Assembly (NCBI GenBank): GCA_017483805.1
Contig: JAFUUL010000060.1
Span: forward strand, 1 to 55,977
Source: Prevotella sp.
GTDB lineage: Bacteria; Bacteroidota; Bacteroidia; Bacteroidales; Bacteroidaceae
Direction: 5' to 3'
DNA: 55,977 nt
Part shown: positions 42,202 to 51,446 of the stretch, piece by piece
Numbering within the stretch: the stretch's first letter is position 1
Layout of the letters: every line of letters begins with the position of its first letter
Notes under the pieces: model-generated
What the model was told of the DNA's origin: nothing
The model's database searches: none
What the model saw: only the letters and a program-made list of their open reading frames with translations
Made by a program: the position numbers and the translations under genes

Positions 42202-43125
42202 ATGTCAGTGAGAAAGATACTAACGAGCGTCTTCGCGGGGCTGCTGATGGCAGCCTGCGGAGCCGGCAACGACGGTCAGCAGCAGCCCGACGCCATGGAG
42301 GCGTGGCTGGCCGACTCGGCATCGATCAAGGTGGCCGTGATGCCCACGATAGACTGTCTGCCGCTCTACGTGGCCGACGAGTTGGGCCTGTTTGAGCGCG
42401 AGAATGTCAGCGTGAGCCTCTACCCATACCAGGCGCAGATGGACTGCGACACGGCCCTGGCGGGCGGATGGGTGGACGGCATGATGACCGACCTGGTGAG
42501 GGCCGAACGGCTGCAGCAGGAGGGTCTGCCGCTGCACTATGCCACGGCCACCAACCTGTCGTGGCAACTGCTGACGAGCCGCCAGGCACGCATAAAAATG
42601 CTGCCGCAACTGGACGACAAGATGCTGGCCATGACGCGCTACAGCGGTACGGCCCTGCTGGCCGACAAACTGGTGGACAGCGTGGGGCTGAAGACGGAGC
42701 GCGTGTTCCGCATACAGGTGAACGACGTGGCCGTGAGGCTCGACATGCTCCAGACGGGCGTGATGGATGCCCTGCTGCTGCCCGAACCACAGGCCACGGC
42801 GGGCCGCCAGGCGGAGGCCCTGCGACTGTACGACAGCCGTCAGAGCGACCTGTGGCTGGGCGTGATGGCGTTCAGCGAGAAGGTGCTGGCCGACACGCTG
42901 CGCCGCGAGCAGATGGATGGCCTGCTGAGGGCGTACTCTGCTGCCTGCGACACGCTGACGGCGATGGGGCTGTCGCCCTTCCGCGCGCTGATAGCCGAGA
43001 AGTGTGGAGTGAGCCCTGCAGTGGTGGACTCGATGGAGCAGAACCTGGCGTTTCCTGCTGCCCATGCGCCCCGGCAGACGGACATAGACAGGGCCAGGGC
43101 GTGGATGTTGAGAGTTAAGAATTAA
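42202..43125 (+). CDS. Substrate-binding lipoprotein (NMT1/THI5-like)
   Basis: A 307-residue lipoprotein: signal peptide with lipobox LLMAACG (Cys near residue 18), then a periplasmic binding fold with VAVMPTIDCLPLYVADELGLFERENVSVSLYPYQ. The family covers aliphatic sulfonate, nitrate and thiamine-precursor binding proteins, so a small-molecule importer component is likely. No permease or ATPase gene is nearby. The last residues RVKN come from the heptanucleotide tract that follows. Confidence 0.75.
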   Translation: MSVRKILTSVFAGLLMAACGAGNDGQQQPDAMEAWLADSASIKVAVMPTIDCLPLYVADELGLFERENVSVSLYPYQAQMDCDTALAGGWVDGMMTDLVRAERLQQEGLPLHYATATNLSWQLLTSRQARIKMLPQLDDKMLAMTRYSGTALLADKLVDSVGLKTERVFRIQVNDVAVRLDMLQTGVMDALLLPEPQATAGRQAEALRLYDSRQSDLWLGVMAFSEKVLADTLRREQMDGLLRAYSAACDTLTAMGLSPFRALIAEKCGVSPAVVDSMEQNLAFPAAHAPRQTDIDRARAWMLRVKN

Positions 43126-43250
43126 GAATTAAGAATTAAGAGTTGTCGGCTGCGCCGATTGGGAATTAAGAGTTAAGAATTAAGAGTTAAGAATTAAGAA
43201 TTAAGAGTTGTCGGCTGCGCCGATTGGGAATTAAGAATTAAGAATTTATT
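43111..43250. repeat. Long heptanucleotide array with two TCGGC-TGC-GCCGA palindromes
   Basis: AATTAAG/AGTTAAG units (7-base period) run from 43111 and are interrupted twice by GTTGTCGGCTGCGCCGATTGGG (43142-43163 and 43207-43228), 65 bases apart. It fills the 133-base gap between the lipoprotein and TPR genes. Confidence 0.85.
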
Positions 43251-43258
43251 GACGCGAT

Positions 43259-45451
43259 ATGCAGCAAAACGAGGAACTACGGAAGGTGGTCGGTCTGCTG
43301 GAACAATGCAAACTGGGACCCGCCATCAATGCGCTGGAGAATGTGCTACTGATAAATCCTGGCATGGGCAACATGGATGCACTGCTGGCCATCAAGAATG
43401 ACTACAGCCTGATGCTGCAGTACTGGGAGCGGGGCTTCGAGGATGCCCAGCGGGAGCAACTGTACGGTCAGTTGCTGGCGCGGCTCTACGTGCTGACTGC
43501 CAACATCATCACGCAGCGGAAGATGCACCAGGAGCCATTCTGGATAGGCATCTACCAGCGGCCACGCCAGGTGAGAAAAGACTGGTCGATGAACAACGTG
43601 CGCAGCCAGTTGGAGAACTTCACCAGCGAGGTGGCCCTGCTGGAACTGGAGTCGCCGCAGCAGCGGGAGGAGAAGGCGAAGACCCTGTATGAGGAGCACC
43701 AGATGCTGATGCAGGACCTCTTCGGCTATATCCTGACCTCGCGCCTGTGGACGGAGAACCTGGCGAAGGCCTTCGAGGACTTGCTGCTGTCGCCGACGGT
43801 AGATCCCGTGGACCAGCAACTCATCGTCAGTGCCGTGACGCTCTCGGCCATGCAGATGTTTGGCATCAACAAGTTTCAACTGCTGCTGAAGGTGTATCGG
43901 CAGGCCACGGTGGAGCAGGTGCGCCAGCGGGCCCTGGTGGGCTGGGTGCTGGCCATCGACGAGCGTAAGACGCGGCTATACCCCGCGCTGCAGCAGATGG
44001 TGAGCGAGGTGCTGGCCGACAAGCGCTGCTGCCAGGAGGTGACGGAACTGCAGATGCAGATGGTCTACTGCATGAATGCCGAGGACGACCAGCAGACGAT
44101 ACGCGACGAGATACTGCCGGAAATCATGAACGGCAACAACATCAGGCTGACGCAGCGCGGACTGGTGGAGATGGACGAGGACTCGCTGGAGGACATACTG
44201 CACCCCGATGCCGCCGAGCGCAACATGGAGAAGATGGAGCAGAGCATGCACCGCATGGCCGATATGCAGAAGCAGGGGGCCGATATCTACTTCGGCGGGT
44301 TCTCGCAGATGAAGCGCTTCACGTTCTTCAACGACCTGTCGAACTGGTTTGTGCCCTTCTATCCGCAGCACCCGAGCATCAGCCACATCTGGAACAACAC
44401 CAAGAACAAGCGCTTCCTGCAGATCATCACCCAGGTGGGGGCCTTCTGCGACAGCGACAAATACTCGTTTGTGCTGGCCTTCGAATATGTGCTGGGGCGT
44501 CTGCCGGCCTCGATGCTGCAGATGATAGAGAACGGCGAGGCCTCGCCGATGCCCGTGGGCGGTGAGATATCGGAGGAGGAGCAGAGCCAGCCGGCCTTTA
44601 TGCGGAGGATGTATCTGCAGAACCTGTATCGCTTCTTCCGCCTCTACGGCAGCCGCAACGAGTTTCCCAGTCCCTTCGCCATGCCGCAGGCCATCTTCTT
44701 CGGCAAGGCCATCTTTTCACGTTCGGGCCTGCAGGGCAGTCTGCTGGAGATGGGCAACTTCCTCTACAAGCGCAAATACTATGATGCCGCCAAGGGCGTG
44801 ATAGCCAACCTGGATGAGGAGCGGCGCAACTTCAACTACTATGTGCTGCAGGGTATGCTGCAGCAGCGCAAGCCCGACTTCACCTCGATGTCGGCTCTGG
44901 AGAGTTTTGCCAGGGCCATCAAGGTTCAGCCCGACAGCGAGCAGGCCCTGGCCGGCTATGCGCGTGCCGCCTTCAATGCGCAGGGCTACGAGGCTGCGCT
45001 GGAAAAGTATGAGCAGTTGCTGGAGATAAAGCCCGACAGCAAGAACTATCAGTTGAACGCGGCCATCTGTCTGTCCAACCTGGAGCGCAACGAGGAGGCC
45101 GAGATGCGGCTCTTCAAGTTGAACTATCTCTATCCCGACGATAGGAGCGTGAATCATGTGCTGGCCTGGGTGCTGACGTTGAACGGGAAGTATGAGCAGG
45201 CCGACAAACTGTACAACGATCTGCTGTCGGTGGAAAAGCCGAAGTCGCTGGACATACTCAACTACGGCTACTGCCACTGGGTGGCAGGGGAGACGATGGT
45301 GGCCATCGCTGCCTTCCGCCAGTTTATGAACACGCCGGGCTGCGAGGACTACGACATGGAAAAGGAATTCTATGATACTTCCCACAAGATGCTGAGCGAA
45401 CGGGGCATCTCGGACGTGGAAATCAGCATGATGCTCGACTCCCTGCGCTGA
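43259..45451 (+). CDS. Large TPR-containing protein
   Basis: A 730-residue cytosolic or membrane-associated protein with no signal peptide. The N-terminal two thirds is a helical domain of unknown type (EELRKVVGLLEQCKLGPAINALENVLL). The C-terminal part (about 520-700) has tetratricopeptide repeats: KYYDAAKGVIANLDEE, KPDFTSMSALESFARAIKVQPDSEQAL, GYEAALEKYEQLLEIKPDSKNYQLNAAI, GKYEQADKLYNDLLSVE. Role unknown; likely a protein-interaction scaffold. Confidence 0.8.
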   Translation: MQQNEELRKVVGLLEQCKLGPAINALENVLLINPGMGNMDALLAIKNDYSLMLQYWERGFEDAQREQLYGQLLARLYVLTANIITQRKMHQEPFWIGIYQRPRQVRKDWSMNNVRSQLENFTSEVALLELESPQQREEKAKTLYEEHQMLMQDLFGYILTSRLWTENLAKAFEDLLLSPTVDPVDQQLIVSAVTLSAMQMFGINKFQLLLKVYRQATVEQVRQRALVGWVLAIDERKTRLYPALQQMVSEVLADKRCCQEVTELQMQMVYCMNAEDDQQTIRDEILPEIMNGNNIRLTQRGLVEMDEDSLEDILHPDAAERNMEKMEQSMHRMADMQKQGADIYFGGFSQMKRFTFFNDLSNWFVPFYPQHPSISHIWNNTKNKRFLQIITQVGAFCDSDKYSFVLAFEYVLGRLPASMLQMIENGEASPMPVGGEISEEEQSQPAFMRRMYLQNLYRFFRLYGSRNEFPSPFAMPQAIFFGKAIFSRSGLQGSLLEMGNFLYKRKYYDAAKGVIANLDEERRNFNYYVLQGMLQQRKPDFTSMSALESFARAIKVQPDSEQALAGYARAAFNAQGYEAALEKYEQLLEIKPDSKNYQLNAAICLSNLERNEEAEMRLFKLNYLYPDDRSVNHVLAWVLTLNGKYEQADKLYNDLLSVEKPKSLDILNYGYCHWVAGETMVAIAAFRQFMNTPGCEDYDMEKEFYDTSHKMLSERGISDVEISMMLDSLR

Positions 45452-45459
45452 GCCCTTCT

Positions 45460-46725
45460 CTACAGGAAGGGGCGCAGCAGATGGGCAAACCAGCCGCGGA
45501 ACTTCTGCCAGGGCGTGCGAAACTCGTTCCACGTCTGGGGCGTCAGGTAGACGCTCTCGTGGATGTCGCGCTCGAACATCTGGTCGAGTTCGCGTGTGGT
45601 GCACGAGTCGATGATGACGGCATTCTCCTCGTAGTCGAAGCGCATGCTGCGGGCATCCAGATTGGTGCTGCCCACGGTGCAGAAGCGCCCGTCGACCATC
45701 ATGATCTTAGAGTGGTGGAAGCCCGGTTTGTAGAGCCACACGTTGGCACCACGCTTCATCAACTTATGAGCATAGTAGAGGGCACAGTCGGGCGTCAGCG
45801 GAATGTCGCTCTTGGCTGACAGCATGATGTCTACCTTGACGCCTCGGTCGATGGCCTGCTTCAGGGCCTTGTGGACGGAGGGAATGAGCGTGAAGTAGGG
45901 GTTGATGATGTGGATGGAGTCGCGGGCGTCGTTGATGGCATTCACGTAGAAGTAGCGCATCACGTCGTTGGTGGTATGGGGCTCGCGGTTGACGATGCCC
46001 ACGGTCTTGTGGCCGGCCGTCAGCGTGGTGTCGGGCTTCAGACCAGTCAGGTAGACGGGCTCGTAGGCACAGAAATACTCAGGGCGCTCCATCAGGTCTT
46101 CGCCGGTGGTCTTCTTCCAGATGCGGGCAAAGATGGCCTGCAGGTCGTTGACGGCTCCGCCCTCAATGCGGCAGTGCATGTCGCGCCACTCGCCCACCTG
46201 CTCGGTGCCGTTGATGTAGTAGTCGGCCACGTTCATGCCGCCCGTGTAGGCCACGCGCCCGTCGATGACCACAATCTTGCGGTGGTCGCGGGGCCAGATG
46301 TGGTTGACCCAGGGGAAGCGGATGGGGTCGAACTCGTAGATGTCGATGGAGTCGCCCCGCAGGGCCTCGACGTGGTACTTGCGGAGGGGCTGGTTGTTGC
46401 TGTCGTTGCCGAAGCCGTCGAAGAGGGCCCTCACCTCCACGCCCTCGCGCCGCTTCTCCTTGAGCAGGTCGAAGAGGAGCATGGCGATGGAGTCGTTGCG
46501 GAAGTTGAAGTACTCCAGGTGGATGCTGTGGCGGGCCTGCCGGATGGCGGCAAACATATCGTCGAACTTCTGCTGGCCCGACATGAGCAGCGTCACCTTA
46601 TTATTATGGGTGAACTGGATGCCGTAGTCCTGCAACTGTCTGTAGATAAGCGAATCGGATGGCTGGGCCATTGCAGCCCCCCATGCCAGGTATACAAAGA
46701 TGGCTAATGCCAGCAGTCTTCTCAT
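45460..46725 (-). CDS. Phospholipase D / cardiolipin synthase family protein
   Basis: A 421-residue exported (signal peptide ALAIFVYLAWGAAMA) enzyme with two HKD motifs: DHRKIVVIDGRVAYTGG (about 160-176) and HHSKIMMVDGRFCTVGSTNLD (about 343-363). Likely makes cardiolipin or cleaves phospholipids at the periplasmic face. ATG overlaps the regulator's stop by 4 bases (ATGA), indicating translational coupling with the upstream HTCS-like gene. Converges with the TPR gene with 8 bases between stops. Confidence 0.88.
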   Translation of the reverse strand: MRRLLALAIFVYLAWGAAMAQPSDSLIYRQLQDYGIQFTHNNKVTLLMSGQQKFDDMFAAIRQARHSIHLEYFNFRNDSIAMLLFDLLKEKRREGVEVRALFDGFGNDSNNQPLRKYHVEALRGDSIDIYEFDPIRFPWVNHIWPRDHRKIVVIDGRVAYTGGMNVADYYINGTEQVGEWRDMHCRIEGGAVNDLQAIFARIWKKTTGEDLMERPEYFCAYEPVYLTGLKPDTTLTAGHKTVGIVNREPHTTNDVMRYFYVNAINDARDSIHIINPYFTLIPSVHKALKQAIDRGVKVDIMLSAKSDIPLTPDCALYYAHKLMKRGANVWLYKPGFHHSKIMMVDGRFCTVGSTNLDARSMRFDYEENAVIIDSCTTRELDQMFERDIHESVYLTPQTWNEFRTPWQKFRGWFAHLLRPFL

Positions 46726-49700
46726 TGTCTGTATTTCTGTCTGTACTCCGTGGGCGAGATGCCGAAGCGGTCCTTGAAGATGGTGATAAAGTGCTCGGCC
46801 GTGGCAAAGCCCACGTTGGTGGCCAGTTCGCTCATGTTGATGTTGGTGCGCTGCAGCAGCACGCAGGCATGCTTGAGTCGCAGGTCGCGCACCACCTCGG
46901 TGGGCGTCTTGCCCGTGATGTCGCGCACCTTCTGGAAGAAGGGCTTGGTGGCCATGCCCATGGCGCTGGCCATCTCCTCGAGGTTGATGGTGCCGCGGCT
47001 CATGTTCTGCTGCACATACTGCTCGATGCTCTTGATGAGTTGCTGGTCTATCTGGTTGGTCATGTCGAACTGCTGGCCGAATCCCATCTGGTCGTCCATG
47101 CCCTCGTTGCCCTCCATCTCCTGGCGCCTCGAGGTGATGGTGACCATCTTCACCTGGTCGTCCATCACCATCTCGTCGGCCTTGAGCGTGGTCAGTGCAT
47201 TGCCCATGCTCTCGGTGGCGGTGGTCATGCTCGAGTTGCGTCCCTCGAGCATGCGGGTCTCGGCACCCTCTATCAGGTGGCTGTTCATCTCTATCGGGCC
47301 GATGCCCAGCAGTTTGTTGAAGCGCATGACGGCCTCCTGCAGGTTGAAGGGCTTGACCAGATAGTCGTCGGCACCCAGGGTGATGCTCTGGTCGAGCATG
47401 TCCTTGGTGCTCATCCGCGTGTTGGTCATCAGCACAAACTTGATGCGGTTCAGTTTGGGGTGCATCTTGATGTTGTTGCACAGTTCGCTGCCGGTCATGT
47501 CGGCCATGTCCTGCTTACAGATGACCAGGTCGGGTAGCATGGTCTCTATGTCGACGGCTGCCTTGTGTACATTGTCGTAGGGATGGAACTCGTAGATGTA
47601 CTTGAGGCGCGAGTTGATGAACTTGATGAACTCGATATTGTCGTCGATGAACACCACGCGGAACTTCGAGGTGGGGGAGTCCTCCTGGAAGGGACGGATC
47701 TCCGACGTCAGTTCCTCGTCGACACTTCCGGGGAGGCTCATCTCGCGCTTGCTGCTCAGCATGTACTGCTTGCGCACGCTCTTCTCGGCCTTCTCCTCGG
47801 GGTGCTCCAGGGTGGACTGCATGTCGCTCACGCGGGTGATGAGTTGCAGCATCTGGGTGTGGAGGGCGTTCAGTTGTTCGCGCTCCTCCAGCGTCGTCTC
47901 GCGCTCCGAGAGGTTCATGATGATGCTCGTCATGCGCGACATGGGCTGGCGCAGGTCGTCGCTGGCCATCTTGATCTCCTCGCGCTGGCGCTTCAGTTCG
48001 GTCACCACGTCGTTCTTGCGCTTGCGGAAGCGTATGAGTTGGTCGAAGCCTATCTTCCACAGATAGACGATGATCAGGATGATCATGGCATAGATGGCCA
48101 GCATCCACCACTGCAGGTACCAAGGGCGGTTGACGGTGATCTCGATGATGCGCTCCTGGTCGCTGACAGATCCCTCGACGCTCTGGGCTTTCACGTGCAG
48201 GGTGTAGGTGCCGGAAGGCAGGTCGGTGAAGGTGACGCCGTGCTTCAGGGCATCGCCGTTGTGCCAGTTGTTGTCGTAGCCCTCCAGTTGATACATGAAC
48301 ATCAGTCGCTCGCTCTGGTTGTAGTTGCCGGCGGCAAACTTGATGGTAAACGTGTTCTGGTCGTTGTCCAGGGTTATTTGGCTGATCTCGTTGAGGGCCG
48401 TGGGCAGGATGACGTTGCCGTTGTAGGAATGGCCCACAAACACTTCCTCCTCGCCGATGAACAGTTGGGTCAGCATGACGCGCGGCATGTTCTTCTTCTC
48501 ATCCTCCGACTTGGGTCGCACCCAGTTGATGCCGTAGAGTCCACCCATGATGACGTTGCCATCCTTGTCGGCCAGGATGGAGCCGGGGTTGAACTCGTCG
48601 CTCTGCAGACCGTCGCTGTGGTTATAGTTGTAGAGTCCGTAGTCGTAGGAACCGTCGCCCACGTTTCGCTGCACCACCACGCGGCAGATGCCGTTGCTGG
48701 TGGTGATCCAGATGTTGTGGTTGGGGTCTTCGGCGATACCGCAGATGTTGTTGTTGCAGATGCCCTGACGCTCGGTCAGATGATCCAGTTCGTCGCTCTC
48801 CAGGTTGAGCACGTTGACACCTTCGCGGGTGCCCACCCAGATGAGGCCGCGGGAGTCTTCGAAGACCTGGGTGACGTAGTTGTTGGTGAACTTCTTCAGG
48901 CTGGTGGTGTTGCCTACGAGGTAGGTCATCTCTGATGTGGAGATGTTCATCACGATGAGGCCTTCCGCCGTGCCGATGAGCATACGGTTGCCGCTGGCAT
49001 AGTGGAGCGAGGTGATGTTGTTGTACCTGATCTTGCCGTTCTCCTTGGTGTAGTTGGAGAACTGGTCGAGTCGGGTGTTGTAGACCTGCAAGCCGCCATC
49101 GGTGGCTATCCACAGGTTGCCGGTGTTGTCGGTCTCCAGGTCGTTGATGTGGTCGTCTATCATCGTGCGGCGAGTGCTGTCGCGGGCCACGGAGTATATC
49201 TGCGTGGTGCCGTTCTTGATGCGGGTCACGCCGTTCTGCTTGGAGCCCACCCACAGGCTGCCGTCCTTGGTGTAGGCCAGGGCAGAGACCTTCTGGCTGG
49301 CCAGACTGTAGTTATCGTGCTCATACAGACCGTCGTCGCTGGTGCCGTACCAGACGTTGCCCGCGCTGTCGAGAGCCATGGCCGTGATGTCGTTCATCAT
49401 CTTGGTCTCAAACTTATAGATGTTGTTGCCCAGGAAGGCGACACCCGACTTGGCGGTACCCGTCCAGAGCAGGTCGGTATTGTCGATGTAGATGCTCAGT
49501 ATGTCGGCATTGTTGCCGGGGAAGCGCTGGGTGTTCATCGTCTTCAGTGGCACCTGCTCCATCTGGTGGGTGTTCACGTTGGTGCGCATCAGACCGTTGC
49601 GGCTGGTGCCTATCCACACGTTGCCGTTGTGGTCGCCGCCCATTGCATTGACGGCATGGTCAACGCCCTGGCCGGTCAGTCCCAGCGAATTGCCGATGGT

Positions 49701-50474
49701 GGTGTCCCACTGGTTCACCTGCTTGTTGTAGACGAAGAGCGTGCCCTGGCCGTAGAGCCATAGGTTGTCCATCTGGTCGGCAAATATCTTCAGGGTGTTC
49801 GTCTTGCGCAGATGCTGTGAGGCCAAGTCTCTGTTGGTCCACACGATGTGCTGCTGGGGACTGACGCTGCAGCAGATGATGAGGCCGTCTTCGTAGACCA
49901 GGATGGTGCCGTCCTTACACTCGCCGATGGAGCAGATGTTGCCCTCGTCAATTCTGTAACTGTTTTCGCTGTAGGCAAACTCGTACTGCAACTGCTGCTG
50001 CAGGTTGATGCAGATGACGCCTCGCTTGGGGATGTAGCCCCAGAGGTTCTGGTTGTGGTCCAGGTAGATGATGGTGGGCACATCGCGTATGCCCAACTTG
50101 GTGAACATCTGGTGCATGTCGCGCTCGAAGGTCTCCTGCTTGGGGTCGTAGATGCAATAGCCGGCGGAGGTCTTCACCCAGATGTCGCCGTTGCGGGTCT
50201 CCTGGATGCTCTCAATGTAACTGTCGGGCAGCGACGAACCATCCTGAGAGTCGCTCTGGAAGTGCTTGAACTGGTAGCCGTCGTAGCGGTAGAGGCCGGC
50301 CGGCGTGCCGAACCACATGAAGCCGCGCGAGTCCTTGATGATGCAGTTCACCTGGCTGGAGGTCAGGCCGTTGCGCGCATCGATGGTCTTGAAGATATAT
50401 TCTGCCGAGGCCGATGCCGTGCTGGGTAGAAGCAGCAGTGCTAATGCGATGAATATGTGCTTGAGCATTCTCAT
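46722..50474 (-). CDS. HTCS-like membrane regulator lacking the phosphorelay (pseudo-hybrid)
   Basis: A 1250-residue protein with signal peptide (HIFIALALLLLPSTASA) and a periplasmic double beta-propeller (GFMWFGTPAGLYRYDG, GNVWIGTSRNGL, GNLWIATDGGLQVYN and similar), a Y_Y_Y domain, and a transmembrane helix (LAIYAMIILIIVYLWKI, about 800-820). After it, a HisKA-like helix pair reads ASDDLRQPMS where SHELRTPL is normal, so the phospho-His is lost; no ATP-binding domain follows. The receiver (RVVFIDDN ... LPDLVICKQDMADMTG ... VLMTN ... GADDYLVKPF) has Lys in place of the phospho-Asp. It ends in an AraC HTH. Start at 50474. It is 20 bases downstream of kdsD. Confidence 0.85.
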   Translation of the reverse strand: MRMLKHIFIALALLLLPSTASASAEYIFKTIDARNGLTSSQVNCIIKDSRGFMWFGTPAGLYRYDGYQFKHFQSDSQDGSSLPDSYIESIQETRNGDIWVKTSAGYCIYDPKQETFERDMHQMFTKLGIRDVPTIIYLDHNQNLWGYIPKRGVICINLQQQLQYEFAYSENSYRIDEGNICSIGECKDGTILVYEDGLIICCSVSPQQHIVWTNRDLASQHLRKTNTLKIFADQMDNLWLYGQGTLFVYNKQVNQWDTTIGNSLGLTGQGVDHAVNAMGGDHNGNVWIGTSRNGLMRTNVNTHQMEQVPLKTMNTQRFPGNNADILSIYIDNTDLLWTGTAKSGVAFLGNNIYKFETKMMNDITAMALDSAGNVWYGTSDDGLYEHDNYSLASQKVSALAYTKDGSLWVGSKQNGVTRIKNGTTQIYSVARDSTRRTMIDDHINDLETDNTGNLWIATDGGLQVYNTRLDQFSNYTKENGKIRYNNITSLHYASGNRMLIGTAEGLIVMNISTSEMTYLVGNTTSLKKFTNNYVTQVFEDSRGLIWVGTREGVNVLNLESDELDHLTERQGICNNNICGIAEDPNHNIWITTSNGICRVVVQRNVGDGSYDYGLYNYNHSDGLQSDEFNPGSILADKDGNVIMGGLYGINWVRPKSEDEKKNMPRVMLTQLFIGEEEVFVGHSYNGNVILPTALNEISQITLDNDQNTFTIKFAAGNYNQSERLMFMYQLEGYDNNWHNGDALKHGVTFTDLPSGTYTLHVKAQSVEGSVSDQERIIEITVNRPWYLQWWMLAIYAMIILIIVYLWKIGFDQLIRFRKRKNDVVTELKRQREEIKMASDDLRQPMSRMTSIIMNLSERETTLEEREQLNALHTQMLQLITRVSDMQSTLEHPEEKAEKSVRKQYMLSSKREMSLPGSVDEELTSEIRPFQEDSPTSKFRVVFIDDNIEFIKFINSRLKYIYEFHPYDNVHKAAVDIETMLPDLVICKQDMADMTGSELCNNIKMHPKLNRIKFVLMTNTRMSTKDMLDQSITLGADDYLVKPFNLQEAVMRFNKLLGIGPIEMNSHLIEGAETRMLEGRNSSMTTATESMGNALTTLKADEMVMDDQVKMVTITSRRQEMEGNEGMDDQMGFGQQFDMTNQIDQQLIKSIEQYVQQNMSRGTINLEEMASAMGMATKPFFQKVRDITGKTPTEVVRDLRLKHACVLLQRTNINMSELATNVGFATAEHFITIFKDRFGISPTEYRQKYRQ

Positions 50475-50494
50475 ATCTCTTAATTGCTTTATTT

Positions 50495-51442
50495 TTAAAC
50501 CATACAAGAATAGTGGTCTACAACACCCAGCAACTGCTGCTGGTCGTTGACCACCAGCACGGAGTGGATCTTGTAGGTCTGCATGATGTGTTGTATCTCG
50601 GTGATCTTGGTCTGCAGCCTGACGGTCTTGGGCTTGCGCGTCATGATGTCGCTCACGCTGTGGTCGAAGAACTCGGCCTTCCAGCGCTCGATGGCGCGGC
50701 GGATGTCGCCGTCGGTGATCAGGCCCACGATGCGGCCGTCCACTTCGGCCACGCCCAGTCCCAACTTGCCTTCGCTGACCATCATGATGGCCTCGCCCAG
50801 ATGGGTCTCCGGCGGGAATGTGGGCAGGTCGTCCGACCGCATCACGTCCTGGGCCGTGGTCAGCAGCCGCTTGCCCAGTTCGCCGCCCGGGTGGAAGTGG
50901 GCGAAGTCCTGCGGACGGAAGTCGCGCTTCTGCATCAGGGCAATGGCCAGCGCGTCGCCCATGGCCAGGGCGGCCGTGGTGCTGCTCGTGGGGGCGAGGT
51001 TGAGGGGGCAGGCCTCCTTCTTCACGCCCACGTAGAGATGATAGGTGGAATATTTGGCGAGTAGCGACTTGGGGTTGCCGCTCATGCCGATGATGGGTAT
51101 CTGCATGTGGAGTACCATCGGGATGAAGCGCAGCAGTTCGTCGGTCTGTCCGGAGTTGGAGATGGCTATCACCACGTCGTCGTGGGTCATCACGCCCAGG
51201 TCGCCGTGGAAGACGTCCAGCGGATTGATGAAGAACGACGGAGTGCCTGTCGAGGCCAGCGTGGCCGCAATCTTGGCACCGATGTGCCCACTCTTGCCCA
51301 CGCCCGTCACGATGACCTTGCCCTTGCACTGCAGCATCAGGTCGACGGCCAGTTCGAACTGATCGTCCATCTTCGGTATCAGGTCGAGCAGGGCTTCTGC
51401 CTCGTCCTTGATAGCCTGTATACCATATTCTCTTGTAGTCAT
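50495..51442 (-). CDS. kdsD: D-arabinose 5-phosphate isomerase
   Basis: Makes arabinose 5-phosphate from ribulose 5-phosphate for Kdo of lipopolysaccharide. A 315-residue protein with SIS domain (VTGVGKSGHIGAKIAATLASTGTPSFF, SNSGQTDELL) and two CBS domains at the C-terminus (VMRSDDLPTF and DIMTRKPKTV). Four bases lie between its start and the kdsA stop. Confidence 0.95.
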   Translation of the reverse strand: MTTREYGIQAIKDEAEALLDLIPKMDDQFELAVDLMLQCKGKVIVTGVGKSGHIGAKIAATLASTGTPSFFINPLDVFHGDLGVMTHDDVVIAISNSGQTDELLRFIPMVLHMQIPIIGMSGNPKSLLAKYSTYHLYVGVKKEACPLNLAPTSSTTAALAMGDALAIALMQKRDFRPQDFAHFHPGGELGKRLLTTAQDVMRSDDLPTFPPETHLGEAIMMVSEGKLGLGVAEVDGRIVGLITDGDIRRAIERWKAEFFDHSVSDIMTRKPKTVRLQTKITEIQHIMQTYKIHSVLVVNDQQQLLGVVDHYSCMV

Positions 51443-51446
51443 CTTT

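Noticed and set aside
46722-51329. HTCS-like protein with an N-terminal extension of some 285 residues
   Set aside because: The extension is the out-of-frame kdsD gene; the signal peptide starts at 50474.
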